This document shows positions 42,459-55,600 of a stretch of DNA of 64,000 nucleotides, piece after piece (within the stretch, counting starts at the first letter, position 1; every line of letters begins with the position of its first letter). This DNA comes from Psococerastis gibbosa (taxonomy: Eukaryota; Arthropoda; Insecta; Psocodea; Psocidae), in assembly GCA_963971405.1 (NCBI GenBank), contig OZ020492.1, positions 9,970,151-10,034,150 on the forward strand, written 5' to 3'. Below the pieces are notes generated by a model, which was given only the letters and a program-made list of their open reading frames with translations, was not told the DNA's origin and made no database searches. The translations under genes were made by a program, and so were the position numbers.

Positions 42459-42803
42459 TTAAGATTGTACGGCCCGTAGGAAATTGGCATTTAATACTTA
42501 TTGGCTCATCAAAGTTGTAGAAGACTACGTCATGCATCATATTATAAGAAATTTTTAATTTTCGAAATTGTAGTTTTTTCAGAAACATGCAAATATTTTT
42601 TAAACAATAATTTTTCACCTATTAGCGATTTTATAAAAAAACTACAATTTCGAAAACTAAAAATACCTTATTATATTTTGCATGAAGTAGTCTTCTACAA
42701 CTTTGATTAGCCAAATCTTTAATAGCATGCTTAGTTAATTAAATAAAAAATAAAAATTATTAAATTTCTGGCTGCCACTTTCCTACGGGCTGTACACTCT
42801 TAA
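42459..42803. mobile_element. MITE with TTAAGA ends (piggyBac-like target?)
   Basis: Ends TTAAGATTGTACGGCCCGTA and TACGGGCTGTACACTCTTAA are inverted repeats. A second long inverted repeat inside (AAGTTGTAGAAGACTACGTC / GTAGTCTTCTACAACTTTGA) makes most of the element foldable. Same family as 43295-43697. Confidence 0.8.
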
Positions 42804-43294
42804 TCCATGTATTTGATGGGCATGGCCCAGTCGACATAACGACTGGGGGTCCTAGAACAGGTTCATGTCCACTGCAGACCCTTTTTTCAGGCCCATTAAA
42901 TTTCTCATTTCGCATGTGCTTATACTAACGGATAAATATGAAATCAAAACTAATTAGCCTATGATGCATTCAAGATGTAGTTTTCTTCAACTTCTACCGG
43001 GCGCGCTTTCTCGCCGTCTTCTCAATAAAAGAACTTAAATTGTATAATATGTATATTTTGTTGCAGAAGTCTGAGACACCAGCATTGCTAACAAAGGGAT
43101 GACAGCACAATGCGACTTCAGTGGGCCAAGTAATTTGAGGCAACGACAGTACCAGAAGCTGCAGTGGAATTCGAGATCAATAAATTGTTCGGTTAGATAG
43201 TTGTGTAGCTGTGCTAACCTGTCTAGCAATACGAATCTTGTCAAAGAGAGAGATAGTAGAGGATTTAGCAGACACTGTATTTGTGGTCCAGCGG

Positions 43295-43697
43295 TTAAGA
43301 GGATATGCTACGTAGAAAAATAGCACCCCAAAATTGGTTGTTTTTATTGACATTTTATTTTTTACTTAATTAACAAAGCATGTCATTAAAAATTTGGCTC
43401 ATGGAAGTTGTAGAAGACTGCTTCATGCATCATGTAATAGGAAATATTAAATTTTTGGTACCTTAGTTCTATCATAAATACCAGAACGGACTAAAATTAT
43501 GCGTATTCTGGGATTTTTGGAAGAACTACAAAACCAAAATGTAAAAATACCCGATTATATTATGCACGAAGTAGTCTTCTACAACTTCCATGAGCCAAAT
43601 CTTTAATGACTTGCTATGTTAATTAAATAAAAAATAAAAAGTCCATAAAAACAACAAATTTTGGGGTGCTCATTTTCTACGTAGCATGTCCTCTTAA
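43295..43697. mobile_element. MITE with TTAAGAGGA ends
   Basis: TTAAGAGGATATGCTACGTA and TACGTAGCATGTCCTCTTAA are inverted with one mismatch. The arms run on through GCACCCCAAAATT and TTTTTATTGAC, with the inner GTAGAAGACTGCTTCATGCA / GAAGTAGTCTTCTACAACTT pair shared with 42459-42803. TTAA at both ends could be the target site. Confidence 0.85.
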
Positions 43698-43917
43698 GAG
43701 GACTGGCATTGATCGTGGGTTCGAATCCCGCCAAGTCCGTCCAGTTCTCTCTAAATCCTCTAATTTCGGTTCGAAATCTGTACATTTTGATGTCGGATAG
43801 ACAGTAAAAAATGAAATTTTTTGTTTTTCTTATATAAAAGATTAGTCGCAATTACGCATACAAACAATTCAATGAATGTATCCGAATAACCTCTTCAGTC
43901 GCCCATCATGTCATGAC

Positions 43918-43937
43918 CCCCCCCCCCCCCCCCCCCA
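43918..43937. repeat. C homopolymer run, about 20 nt
   Basis: Longest of the many G/C runs in the window, together with the one near 42112-42130; it joins a family-B fragment to the following unique sequence. A second run of about 9 C is at 44031. Confidence 0.9.
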
Positions 43938-44684
43938 GTAAATTCATAAGATACCTGGTAAAAAAAAAATGAATAAAACTCAACTTTTCAACAACAAAAT
44001 TACCTTTTAAACTAACAAAAAACTTGTGACCCCCCCCCCTAAATTTTCCGCTGGATCCGCCCTTGATGGCAATTACATCTGAAACTGTTGTGAGCATTTG
44101 AACGCACCGTAGGCTATATCGTACTTGTTTGTAATACAAACTGTATAACTTATTATTTCGGTTACTTTCATTTAATAGGTTATTTAAGGCAACCAATTAT
44201 TTAAGGCTATTTATTATTGACGCAGCCGTGAACCTACTTTGTATTGCCCCTTTAGGTTAAAAATTAAATAAATGTATTGTCTATTGTCTATTTTACATTT
44301 GAATGTCTTGGAAACCAATGTGCACAAGTGACAATTTACTTACTTTTTGACATAAGTGCACTGTGACAATCTCCGAGAGCTAACCTGTGTGAGAAGCTAA
44401 ACGGTATATCTCTATCATACACAGTTGTTGAGCTATATAAAGGGGTTGCAAATATTGTCGACCGTTATAAGGATACAGACTATCTCAGACCAACTTCAAC
44501 TGCGATTTTCTCGAAATGAGCCTGACAGTACTTGTGCACAATGGCTTCAAAACCCATTTAATCCTATTTTTTATTGTAACAATCAGTATATAAATGAAAA
44601 ACTGAATTGCGTAAGTTCACATAGCAATAATGTTCGAATATTCAATGGGGCCCGTGCCTTAGATCAAAGATCTCACCTGTCTAA

Positions 44685-44826
44685 GGCGGGGTTTCCACAT
44701 ACGTCAATGGTCAATGAGAAATATGAAATTGACGTTTTAGCAGACATTAAAGACATACTAAAAATGTCTGCTACCACGTCAAAACCATATTTCTCATTGA
44801 CCATTGACGTATGTGGAAACCCCGCC
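44685..44826. mobile_element. 142-bp near-perfect palindrome (foldback MITE)
   Basis: GGCGGGGTTTCCACATACGT ... CAATGAGAAATATG is mirrored at the right to ...ACGTATGTGGAAACCCCGCC, and the inner parts (GACGTTTTAGCAGACATT / AATGTCTGCTACCACGTC) also pair. Almost no unpaired loop remains. Confidence 0.85.
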
Positions 44827-45289
44827 CTATGGCGTAGCCCTAAGGTGTAATTTCTCTGATTGCACTAGGGCTTTCCGCCTGCAGAAAAAAGTCGTGTGGC
44901 TTCTACCAGGAGTATTGGACCAGCGTGCTCCATTGGCTCCAGAGCCGTGCTTGACAAGCTTCCGCAGTGTCTGAAAAGTGAAGACTCTCCCTAACACGTT
45001 CAAGAGCATGGTGAGGGGACCTGAAGTTGTTGCCATTACTCCGTGAACGAATTTCAGCAATTCTTTAAGTTAGCCTTTACTTATTTAGTAAATTATTGTT
45101 ATTACGCATTAGATATTAAAATATACTTTTCTACGTGTATTTTTGGATGTATTTTATGACAACGCCGAAACCCGAATGCACATGCGCGTTAAAAAATGAC
45201 TGATTAAACTATTGTCTATTGTTAGTTCAATTCCATAAAAACATAGTATAGTGTTATAAACTTCTTTTCTTTTCAACTTGGTCTTTGAA

Positions 45290-46010
45290 AGAGTGGACCA
45301 CCTGACATCACTGGAGGTGAGAATGGTGAGATAAATTCTAGATAGGTCAGACCAACACATTACCACATAGCAATAATGGCAGGGAACGCAATGCATTTGA
45401 ACGTGAATTTTCTATCATTTTTAAATATTTTTTTTTTGCACAAAACCAAATAGTTTTTAGGGAAAGCCACCTGTCCGGTTTCGTTACCCTCAATTTAACA
45501 CATAAAACATGCCTGAAGGTAGAAATCATCGATAGACAGGTTTCGCAGAAAAATTATATTTTAGTCATTTTTCATGAAAATTGAGTTATTTTTATTTTGC
45601 ACCCCCAGAAGCAAACTATCAAGGGGCAAGCGACCCCCCGCATTTTGTCAACATTAACGACTACAATATTTGTGAATTTAAAAGAAATCGGAGCCGTTTT
45701 TGAGAAATAGTTTTTTAGACGTTTTTTTGGAGTTTTTTGAGAATAAAATTCCCCCAAATTGAGTTAGCCCAATATAAAAAAAATTGTTCCGAGGTATGCC
45801 TTTTTTGGACCTACATGCTAAATTTCATCAAAATCGATGAGTAGTTTGCCCGGAAATCGATGAAGAGACAGACAGACAGACATTTCGTTAAAAAAAAAAC
45901 ACTTATTTTGGTTCCTGGGACCTCAAAACGTGTAAATCCGTTGAAATCTCGGAATCGAAAATTTCGACCATAGCAAAGCTTTCCTTATGCTACGTATAAT
46001 TGGAAAGCAA
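45290..46010 (-). mobile_element. Repeat family A, reverse copy just upstream of the TPC gene
   Basis: From GTGGACCACCTGACATCACT to CTTATGCTACGTATAATTGG and AAAGCAATAAG, with the hairpin end intact (GCTTTCC ... GGAAAGC). The C run at this position is absent here. Ends about 500 bp before the first TPC coding exon. Confidence 0.8.
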
Positions 46011-46510
46011 TAAGAATTTAAGTTCCTTATGTGTGAGTCGACGGTATGAAAATTTCAAATTTGAAGATTAGGTGCGTTAGCCTGCAAATAACGCATAAAG
46101 ACGATGTCAAAATAATAATAAACCACGTTGGGAATTGGGATACAAGGTGCCGTATCTTTTTAATAGAATTCATTGATGAGTTGATGATAACATTATATTG
46201 ATATATATATATGGGATACTACCACCTTCGTTGAATTCAATCCAGGGGCTTTCAATAGTTTCAATCAAATAAAGAAGATTTTTCAGTTTTCACTTTACCG
46301 TCTTTACCCAAGTCTTATACCAATTTTGTTCAAAAATATTATTATTTTTTAAATAATGAAGAATTAGTTTTTGTATTTTTAATATTTAAAAATTTAATCA
46401 AATCACAAAACTAAGTTATTTGTCAATTGCACTTTAGCAAAAAGATTCTAAATCACGTGATAACTCGTAGTAAACATCTTTGATTTTATTTAATAAATAA
46501 ATACACAAAA

Positions 46511-46613
46511 ATGGCGACCAGGAGAGGTCTGAATTCTCCTACAGATGGATATTCTAGGTTTACAAACGATTTCCTTGGTCCAAATGAAAATTTGTCATCC
46601 CAGAGAGGCTTAC
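46511..46613 (+). CDS. TPCN1: TPC exon 1: N-terminus
   Basis: ATG at 46511 in AAAATGG context opens [20 protein letters not shown] and on to donor GTAAGT; phase 1 out. The cytosolic N-terminus is poorly conserved in the family, so the start rests on frame, phase match to exon 2 and absence of a better upstream ATG. Confidence 0.7.
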
Positions 46614-49600
46614 GTAAGTATTTTCACAAAAATTTACTTGCTAATTTGGGTTAGATCCTTCAATTTTCAGGGTTTAACCAATGATTTAAGCCTAAAGGGC
46701 TCTGCATTGATTGACATTTCATTGTGAAAACTGAATAGCCGTACATCTAATATTATTTTAAACTTTAAAGGCTAGCCGCTAGCCTATCATTGATGTTAAT
46801 AGGGATTTTTTATTGAGCAAAATAAACTGTAAAATTATTTTTACGCCTTTATACTTAGTTTAAATGTTCAATAAGGAAGTGCATCATGTCAACGGCTTCT
46901 TTTTCATTATGAATTTGACCGTGATAGCCTTCGTAATAACCACAATTGCTTAATGATAAGTCTCGCTAGAAGTAGGTAACATATTTGTACCATAAGGAAG
47001 AACTAAGGTCTTACCATGAACTCCTCAGCAGATTACAATACAAAACTAGAAAAAACACAAAAGTTGAGACATAGTTAGGTTTGGTGTGATTGAATTGCAT
47101 GGAAGTTAATTAGTATTCTTATTATAGCAAACCATGGTCAGCGGGATTTGGAGTTACCAAATGAATTAGGAAGCACTCAAAGTCTTAGTCATAGCAACAA
47201 TTCTGTGGAGATGTACGCTCCGGGCGAGACAAGCGCAGACATTGATCTCCATTGGGAAATGAACTATCATGAAGCCGCTATATTTCTAGAGGTAGGTCCC
47301 TAAGTTTTGTTTTAAATGTGTTTTTTCCATAATGCGCGGTTTTTTAAAAATATTTGCGCCATTAAAGGGGTGTTTTGTCTAGATAATGTTGGCCTGGCAT
47401 ACCCGAAGGACGTCTTCTATTTTATTGTTTGTTTTGCAGTGAGAAGTCTTGGGAGGTGACACCATGGATATAAAGTGGCCTTGGGTCAAAAGTGTAATCA
47501 TTGCTTTGTTTAGTCTTTTTTAAACAAGTGTTCGAAGTAGTGGACCCGTATATTATTACGTAACTTATTTTCGAGGTTCATGGGACTTTTCATGACCGAG
47601 TTAATATCAGATTCGAGAGTTTTTCGTACACATAGTACATTAAGCCAGGAACAAATGAGAGATGGCTTTGTGAATGCCACCTTGTCCTGTCCTGCCCTGT
47701 CCGAAAGCATTACAATTTTCGACGAAAACAGCGGAAGACTACTACAACCCTTGTTGTTGTTATTTCTATTGAAGGACTTTTTATGGACCCAGGCCTACAT
47801 AATGTGGCCCATAGGTCTCTTGTGCAATGCCAGCGACCCCATGAATTTCGGACATTATTTGTATTGTTTCCGTATGAAACTGGTATACGTTCTCGATTTC
47901 AACCTACAAGCGATAATGGACAAGCTGAGACAAGCTTACCATTGGCGCAATGAAACAGGCGAAAGCATGACTTACCCAAGTACAGATAAGAGTCTACAAC
48001 AACCCTTTGCCGGGTGAAAGTATCATCTACCCTTATTTGAAAATAGTCGGACTTATTTAATTTCCGTTCTTTGCAGGAAGGCGAAAACAATGAAAAATTC
48101 GACTCACATCCGAAAAGCGCCAGCGCTCTACCCGCGTATCTTCTTGTCCACAATAGATGGTATCATGGGTTGGACGTTGGTACTTCACTATTGCTCCTTG
48201 CCCTCGCATTCGTGGAGGAACCTGCTGTTCCTTTGTTTCAATTGCCAGTTGGGGCCCATGGATCTATTGAGCTTCTTTGTCTTTTTGTTATTGGAGGAGA
48301 ATTGACATTAAAGCTGCGATGGATAGGTTGGAAGGCATTATTACGTCATAAGCGCACTATGATCAAGGTATGCGAGTATATTCAGCCAAGTGCTGTTCTC
48401 GACCTTGAGTATAAGGGGATTAATAATACAATCAGTTAAAGAGTGTAATTCAGCCTGTATATAGTTTAATTAGCAACTATAATAACAAGAACAACTACAA
48501 ATTAAGTCAGGTGTGGATTCAGGAGATTCATAGGAAGTCTTGGGATCTCCCAAAGAAAAAATGGTGCCAATAAGCCTAGGTGTGATATGTACATATATAC
48601 TGTATAATGCAACGTGCGGTCGAATAGCTGTAACTCAATCAAAGTATTACTTAGAATTGGCGACTAAGCAGGCGCATTCATATAATTTGTTGACTATCTT
48701 TTATTTATTTAATACTCCATTGAGGAGATAGTGGTACATACTTCCTTCAATAATTAGTAACAGTGTAATGTTTCATTTGTATATTTTTTTTTTTTTTTTT
48801 TTTTTGGCGTCGGCGATGGGGAGCCATTCAGCCACTAATGTGCGGCAGTCTTAAATAGCTTTTTTACTGTTTTTTAAAAAATTATGAAGAGCAAAATATA
48901 TTGTTGGGCTGGATGTTTCTAAAATTGAAAGTAGATTGAAAGGTCTGACTATGGAATTTGGGAGGCAATTAAGGAGGACTGTACGTTGTGCTGAGTGTGA
49001 TGGGCATTCTAATATAATATGCTGTAGGGTTTCAGTTGACCCCGGACAAGTGTCGCACATGCCACTGGGGTCCCTACCTATCTTCCACAAGTACCTCTTC
49101 GTGACCCCATGGCCACTTCTCAGTCTTGTAATGGTCGTATAAAATTTTTTTGTGAGTGGTGACTGGTAACCTTTAAACCACGGAGAAAATGATATTTTTG
49201 GGAAGATCTCCTTATACTGAACCCCAGCTGGGTAACTGGAGAATAGTCCCTGCCACTTCGCCAACAGTGACTGTGTTATGTGAAAATCCAAGTCGGACGG
49301 GGGACATACCGGGTCCTGCATGTCAATGCACCTATGACTGGTAGCTTCCTTGGCCAAAGCGTCTGCCGTCTCGTTTCCTACGATCCCGACATGTGCCTTA
49401 ATCCAAATAAATTGGTGTTCCCATCCTTTACAGGCTAGCTGCTCGAGAAGTGTCAGTATGCCAATCTCTGGCTTTATAAAATCGGATTTCGGAGAGATGT
49501 TTCTAAATTTCTCCACTAAGCTCAAGGAGTCAGTCAAAAACACCACTTTTTTAATGCGGGCTCCCCTTAATGCTACAATGTATTCCATCGCCATCTGAAT

Positions 49601-52600
49601 GGCAATTAATTCCGCGGTGTAAACGGACGCAAAGTCTGCTATGCGAAAGCCTCTTTTTACTTCTAATTTTTCTATATAAAAGGCGCTACCGACTTTTTCA
49701 CACATTCGGGACCCATCACTGTATACATACAGGGCGTCCGGCCACTTCTCTGACAATAATTCTCTCAGCTCAAATTTGGAGAAATCGGTATGCGGGTGTA
49801 TGTACACGCTTGGTGTGGAAATTAATTGCTTGTAGGGAAGGCTGAAAGAAAGTGGTTTTTCGGATGATGTTATGAGGGGGAAAAACATGCTAAGGTCGTA
49901 GTAGCTGTCGCATAGTATTGGTGATTTCTTCTTTTGCCAATATGGCTCTGTAAGGTTGGACACTGCTAGCTGGTTTGGCAGCGATTGTACGTGCTCAGTG
50001 TGTTCCAAGACAAACGCTTTGTTAGGTTAATCCCCAAAAACTTAACGTTTTCAACTACATTAAGAAGCATGCCTCCTAAATTAATTTTAGATCCCTGGTA
50101 TGGGAGTCTTCTCCTTCTGGTGAAAACACATACTTCTGTTTTAACTGGAGAGATGCTAAGACCAATTTCATTAAGATATGCTGTCAGATTTTTTATAGTT
50201 TGGTCAAGTTCTAAGATCGCATTTCCCCAGTTATCACATGTGTTGTATACACATACGTCATCGGCGTATGTTATCATTTTTACCTTAGACGTCATCACCG
50301 ACTCAATGCGAGCAATGTATAAAATAAATAAAATTGTGCTTAAAATTGATCCCTGTGGCAAACCGTGTCCCGTCACACGTGGGCCGTGTAGCTGACCATT
50401 TATTCTGACTGAAATATTTCTTTCCCAGATGAGCGCTATTAAGTGGTGGGCAACCTGCGGGTGTAGACCTGTGTCCAGCAGAATTTTATAAAGAATAGAG
50501 AGGTTGACATTGTCGTAGGCGGACTCTATATCCAAGAAAACAGCCACAGTCGTTTCGTTGCGGGTGAAACCTAATAAAATATCTAAGGTTAGAGTATTTA
50601 TTGCGTCTATTTTAGACCGTTTTTTCCGAAAACCAAACTGGTTCTCCGGGAAAATATGATTTCGTTCAGCCCACCATTCTAACCTGAATTTCCAAATACG
50701 TTCGTAGGTTTTTTTAACGCAGGAGGCCAACGAAATCGGGCGATACGATTCTGACATGGTGGATGGTTTTCCTGGTTTCAAAATCGGCACAACAACATAT
50801 TCTGACCAGCTCCCCGGAAGCTGCCCAGTATCCCAGATGTTTTGAAATATAGACAGTAGTTTAGATTTCAGGGGAAGCGGTAAATTCGATAATATGTCAT
50901 ATGAAATGTCATCTTTCCCGGGAGCTCCCATTTTATTCTGCAACAACGCTGTATTCAGCTCAAGCATTCTAAAGGGGCGGTGAAATGTAATGTCAAGCCC
51001 ATGCCTTCCTAAGCATAGGGGTGGCAGTGGTAACGTTGCACTGGGGGGTGCCAGTCTATCCAAAAAGTCAGAAACCCAAGGGCCCTCTTGTAAAACTGGT
51101 GGTGGCGATCTTGAAGTTTTCAGGTTGCGTATTTCCTTCCATATTTGTGAAATAGGAGTGGATCTATTTAAATTTCCGCAAAATTTCTTCCAGTAAGCCC
51201 TTTTACTTTCCTTGATAATTTTTTTGCCCTTTGCTGCGGACGCCTTCATATGCAAATATGAGGAGTACGTACAATGGTCTTTATAACATACTAGAGCTTT
51301 ACGTCGAGCAATGGTAGCTTTTGCGCACTCGTCATTCCACCATCGAGCCGCGTAAGTCCCACTATGCATTTTTCGTTGGAGAGGTATGGCTAAGCTACAT
51401 ATCTCCTCCACTACTCAGAAAAAATGTTCATAAGACGGGGTATTATTAATGTCTGTATATGACATTTGTAATAGAGCTCGTTGGAACAGCACCCAATCAG
51501 CTCTGCGCGTATTCCATTTCCGTGAGGGTTGGACAAGATATTCCTCACACGCAGTTGTGCTTATCAATGTGGGGTAATGATCACTACCGAGAGTGTCTTC
51601 TATACGCTTCCAAATGTACTTTCCACTGAGCTGAGCGGAGCAGAAAGTCAAATCTAGTGCAGAGACATTTTTTTGTACGATGGAAGGAACTAATGTGGGT
51701 AAACCGTCATTCAGGCAGACAAGACCAGTGTGCAATACCGCGTCTAATAGATATCTACCTTTTGCCTCAGTGTAAGAAGACCCTACAGCTCTGTGGTGTA
51801 CGTTCCAATCTCCCATGAAAATACATGGCTTAGGAAAAGCTGCGAAAAATTTTCCCAATGAGACTGTGAGATAGAATTCCTGCTCCCGTTATATGCCGAT
51901 ATGACTGCAATTTCGGAGGTTTTATTTATCCAAATTGTGGCCGAAATGTATTCAAAGTCAACTAATGCCGGTTTCCTCACATCTAAAAGGCTAAATTTGA
52001 TTCCGCTTTTAATAAGAAGTGCTACCCCACCTCTGCCACGGGGGTTATCACTCCTGAGTATATTATAGCCACTAAAATTATACAATTTCTTGGCTAGAAA
52101 ATTTGTTTCCGAAATTGCTGCGACAGTAACTGGCATATCAACTAGGAATTTCTCAAAACTCCCTTTGTTGGAAACTAATGATCGCGCGTTCCACTGTAAA
52201 AAACTGACATGGTTCCCGGATGTACCTCTCATTCCCTTTCTAAAGCTGATATTATTCGTCGAATATCAGGGACTCTGTACCAAAAAACTTCGCAATCCGT
52301 ATAATCCGCCGCATAAGAAATATTGTATAGGCCTACACATACCTTATACTCACACACGGCACATGCATAATCATATGTTGCATATAAACACTGTGGAAGT
52401 TTACCATATGAACACACTCTGCGCTCCTTACACAGCACCACATGCTTGCTAGCATATTTATATACATGCAGATACCATACATGGCTCTCAATACATATTA
52501 TATACATACGTATACAGTGCATACACAGCATGCACAGTACGCAAACATATACAAATGGTACCTATACGAACGGTCGAGGTTACAGACCACCATGCACCGC

Positions 52601-55600
52601 ATACATTAGAGTACGGCATGTACATATACCTTAAATACCATAATTTGTGTACCGAATAACCTGTAAAGTATGGTTTCCGAAGACTCTGAGGCAAACTACA
52701 ATACAAAATGTATGATACAGTATGTACGTACCTTAAGTACATTGATTTGGATACTGCATAACCTAAATTGTATTTGCCTATGCATACCGTATATTCACAC
52801 GGCTTGCGTATACTCCTATGTTGCATATACATATTTATGTATATATACATACAAATATGCACAGTGATATGCATACCTATTAACTGTTAACACAGTACTG
52901 AGTGTTTGCCGGATATATATATGTATACATATACATACATACACATATACATATACAGTGCATACACGGCATGCACAGCATATGTACACATACATTGTAA
53001 ATATATTGTATACGTATTTATCACGCACCAATTTGGACCGTTTGTAGTACTGTATGTATTGCATTATTGAAATAGGCTTTGGAATTGGATAAATACATGT
53101 GAGGTAATGTTAACTAATGGGGAAAAAAAAATTGTTTAACAAATGAACTGGAATTATTGAATTTTTATATTTGTTCATCCTCTGTGTCCATTGTTTCATC
53201 GTAGTGAGAGGCTTGCATAAATGTAAGAAGAGCGTTATTAATTATTGCTCTGAATCGTTGTAAACCCGTCTCCGAAGCGTTGGGGATCTTTTCGAACAGT
53301 TTGTCGATTTCCTCGCTGAAACCATATTCTTAGCTTTCGGTAGTTGGCGTATTTTCTCTATCCAAACTTCTAGAAAACATACTTGGACTATGACGCTGGC
53401 TTAATAATTTACGCGACATTTGCCCCTGTTGAGTGGATCGTTGTCTAACTTGTGTACTATTATAAGGTTTTAGGTTGTCTGTGTATGCGGCTTGCGGCTC
53501 TCTGGGCCTCTTTGTTGCGGCTATAAACCTAGGCCTACTATTTCGTAATCTCGGATGTGGATTATGTAACGGCAAGGGAGGGAAATCTCTTGAGGAGTCA
53601 ATTTCGGTTTGTGTTGACAAGATCTGGAATTTATTACGTGTTACCGTAGCGTAAGATTCAGCCATGACTAAGTCTTTCTTTTTTTGAACTTTTTGAATAT
53701 ATATCGGACATTGCCGGCTATTCGCAAGGTGCCCCGCTCCATTGCAGTTTATGCACTTATTATTCTCTGGTGTGTCACAGGTATCGGCAGTGTGTGGGCC
53801 CCCGCAGGTCAAACACCTCAACTTGCCTTTACATTGGAACTCTAAATGCCCGACTATGTGACAATTTTTACAAGTATGAACCGGGGGAACATACGATACG
53901 TATGGTTGGACCCTGCATCTTGCCCCGTAAATACTAATGTGTTGAGGTAAACATTGAGCATCAAAAGTCACAAAACACGTCTCTAAATTAATTTTCATGA
54001 TATGACCTTTTTCATCAGTAACGGTTTTTGTTAGCCTTCTAACTCGTTTAGGTGGTATTATAGATATCTGACTTAACTTGACTTAGGGTGGCGCTAACAG
54101 CCCATGGGGACTTTTGGCCGCACGTACTATGCCTCTCCATTCCGCTCGATCACAAGCCACCGTCCGCCACGTTTCTGGGTGCAAGCCCATTTTTTGGACG
54201 TCATCCGCCATCTGGTCCTGGTACCTCTTCCTTGGCCTTCCCAGGGGTCTGGGTTCGGTCAAGTGAGCCTCCCATACAGCGCGTGCTGCTCTGGAGGGGT
54301 CCATTCTCGCTACATGACCTATCCATTGGAGTCGCTGCCCCCTGAGACGGTCCAAGACACTAGCTGATTTGTATAGGGCGTGAATTTCTGCGTTGGTTCT
54401 AGCTCTGTAGTTGCCGTCCTCAATGATCCCACCAAAAATCCGCCTGAGCATCTTGCTCTCGAACACTCGCAGTGCGTCGCATTCCCTGGATGTTAGCGTC
54501 CAAGCTTCCGCGCCATACAGCAGAACCGGTAGTACGAGGGTTTTATAGAGCCGAGTTTTGGTGGTCCATGATAGAAGCCTGGAGTTGAAAAGGGGTCTCG
54601 TTTGAAAGTAAGCCACATTGGCAGCTTTTATACGGCTGATGACGTCTGCTCTTACTCGGTTGTCTCTCGTGATTACCGATCCCAGATACCGGAACTCTTC
54701 AACTTCCTCAAAACGGCCTTGTTGGGGGGGGGGGGGGGGGGACAGGGGTGGCGAGACACTTGTAAATACTTTGTTTTCTCCACGTTTATCTTGAGGCCAA
54801 CCTTCCTTGCCTCCTCCTCAATCGAGACCACCAATGCATCCACTTCCGTTTTTGTGTGGGATATGACGTTGAGGTCATCTGCGTAGCCCAGTATCTTTAC
54901 ATTGTTGCCCACCGTCACTCCTCCTCTCATTTCTCTTGCCTTCCTCGTGCATTTTTCCAATACCAGGTTGAAAAGAAGTGGAGAAAGGCCGTCTCCCTGC
55001 TTAACGCCGGTTGCCACGTCGAAAGGGGCTGAGAGGCCTCCATCCGCTTTGACTCGAGCTCGGGAGCCTTCAACACACACCTGTGTCATTTTTCGTAGCT
55101 TTCTGGGCACCCCAAACTCATCTAGGATAGTCCACATTTTATCTCTAGCTATGGAGTCGTAGGCCTTTAAGAAGTCAATGAAAACATTGTGCACTTTCAA
55201 GTTGTGCTCCCAGCATTTTTCCAGAATTTGTCTGAGAGTGAAGAGTTGGTCAGTAGTTGATCGGTTTCTTCTGAAACCCGCCTGATAGCCTCCTATGACT
55301 TCTTCCGCGTACGGGCGCAGTCTCAGCAGAAGGATGTTTGAGAAAACCTTGTATCCCGTGGTTAACAGTGATATGCCTCGGTAATTATTGCACAGCGTTC
55401 TATCGCCCTTCTTGAAAACAGGGGTTATAACTGAAACATTCCACTCCTGAGGTATTCTCTCTTCATGCCAGATTTGAAGGAATAGCTGGTGTATTCGGTC
55501 AACAATTGCCTCCCCTCCTTGTTTTAAGAGCTCTGCTGGGATACCATCTACCCCTGGTGACTTGTTATTTTTAAGCATCGCTAGGGCCAGCACAATTTCT

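Noticed and set aside
44425..44850. 141-codon + frame
   Set aside because: It crosses the 142-bp palindrome, and part of its reading is just the two arms of that element.
47580..48017. 145-codon + frame in TPC intron 2
   Set aside because: More than half of it is family-D repeat, and it is not splice-compatible with the TPC exons.
52229..53064. Several Tyr/Cys-rich frames of 60-130 codons on both strands
   Set aside because: All lie in the CATACA-type cryptic repeat, and every frame gives the same biased composition.
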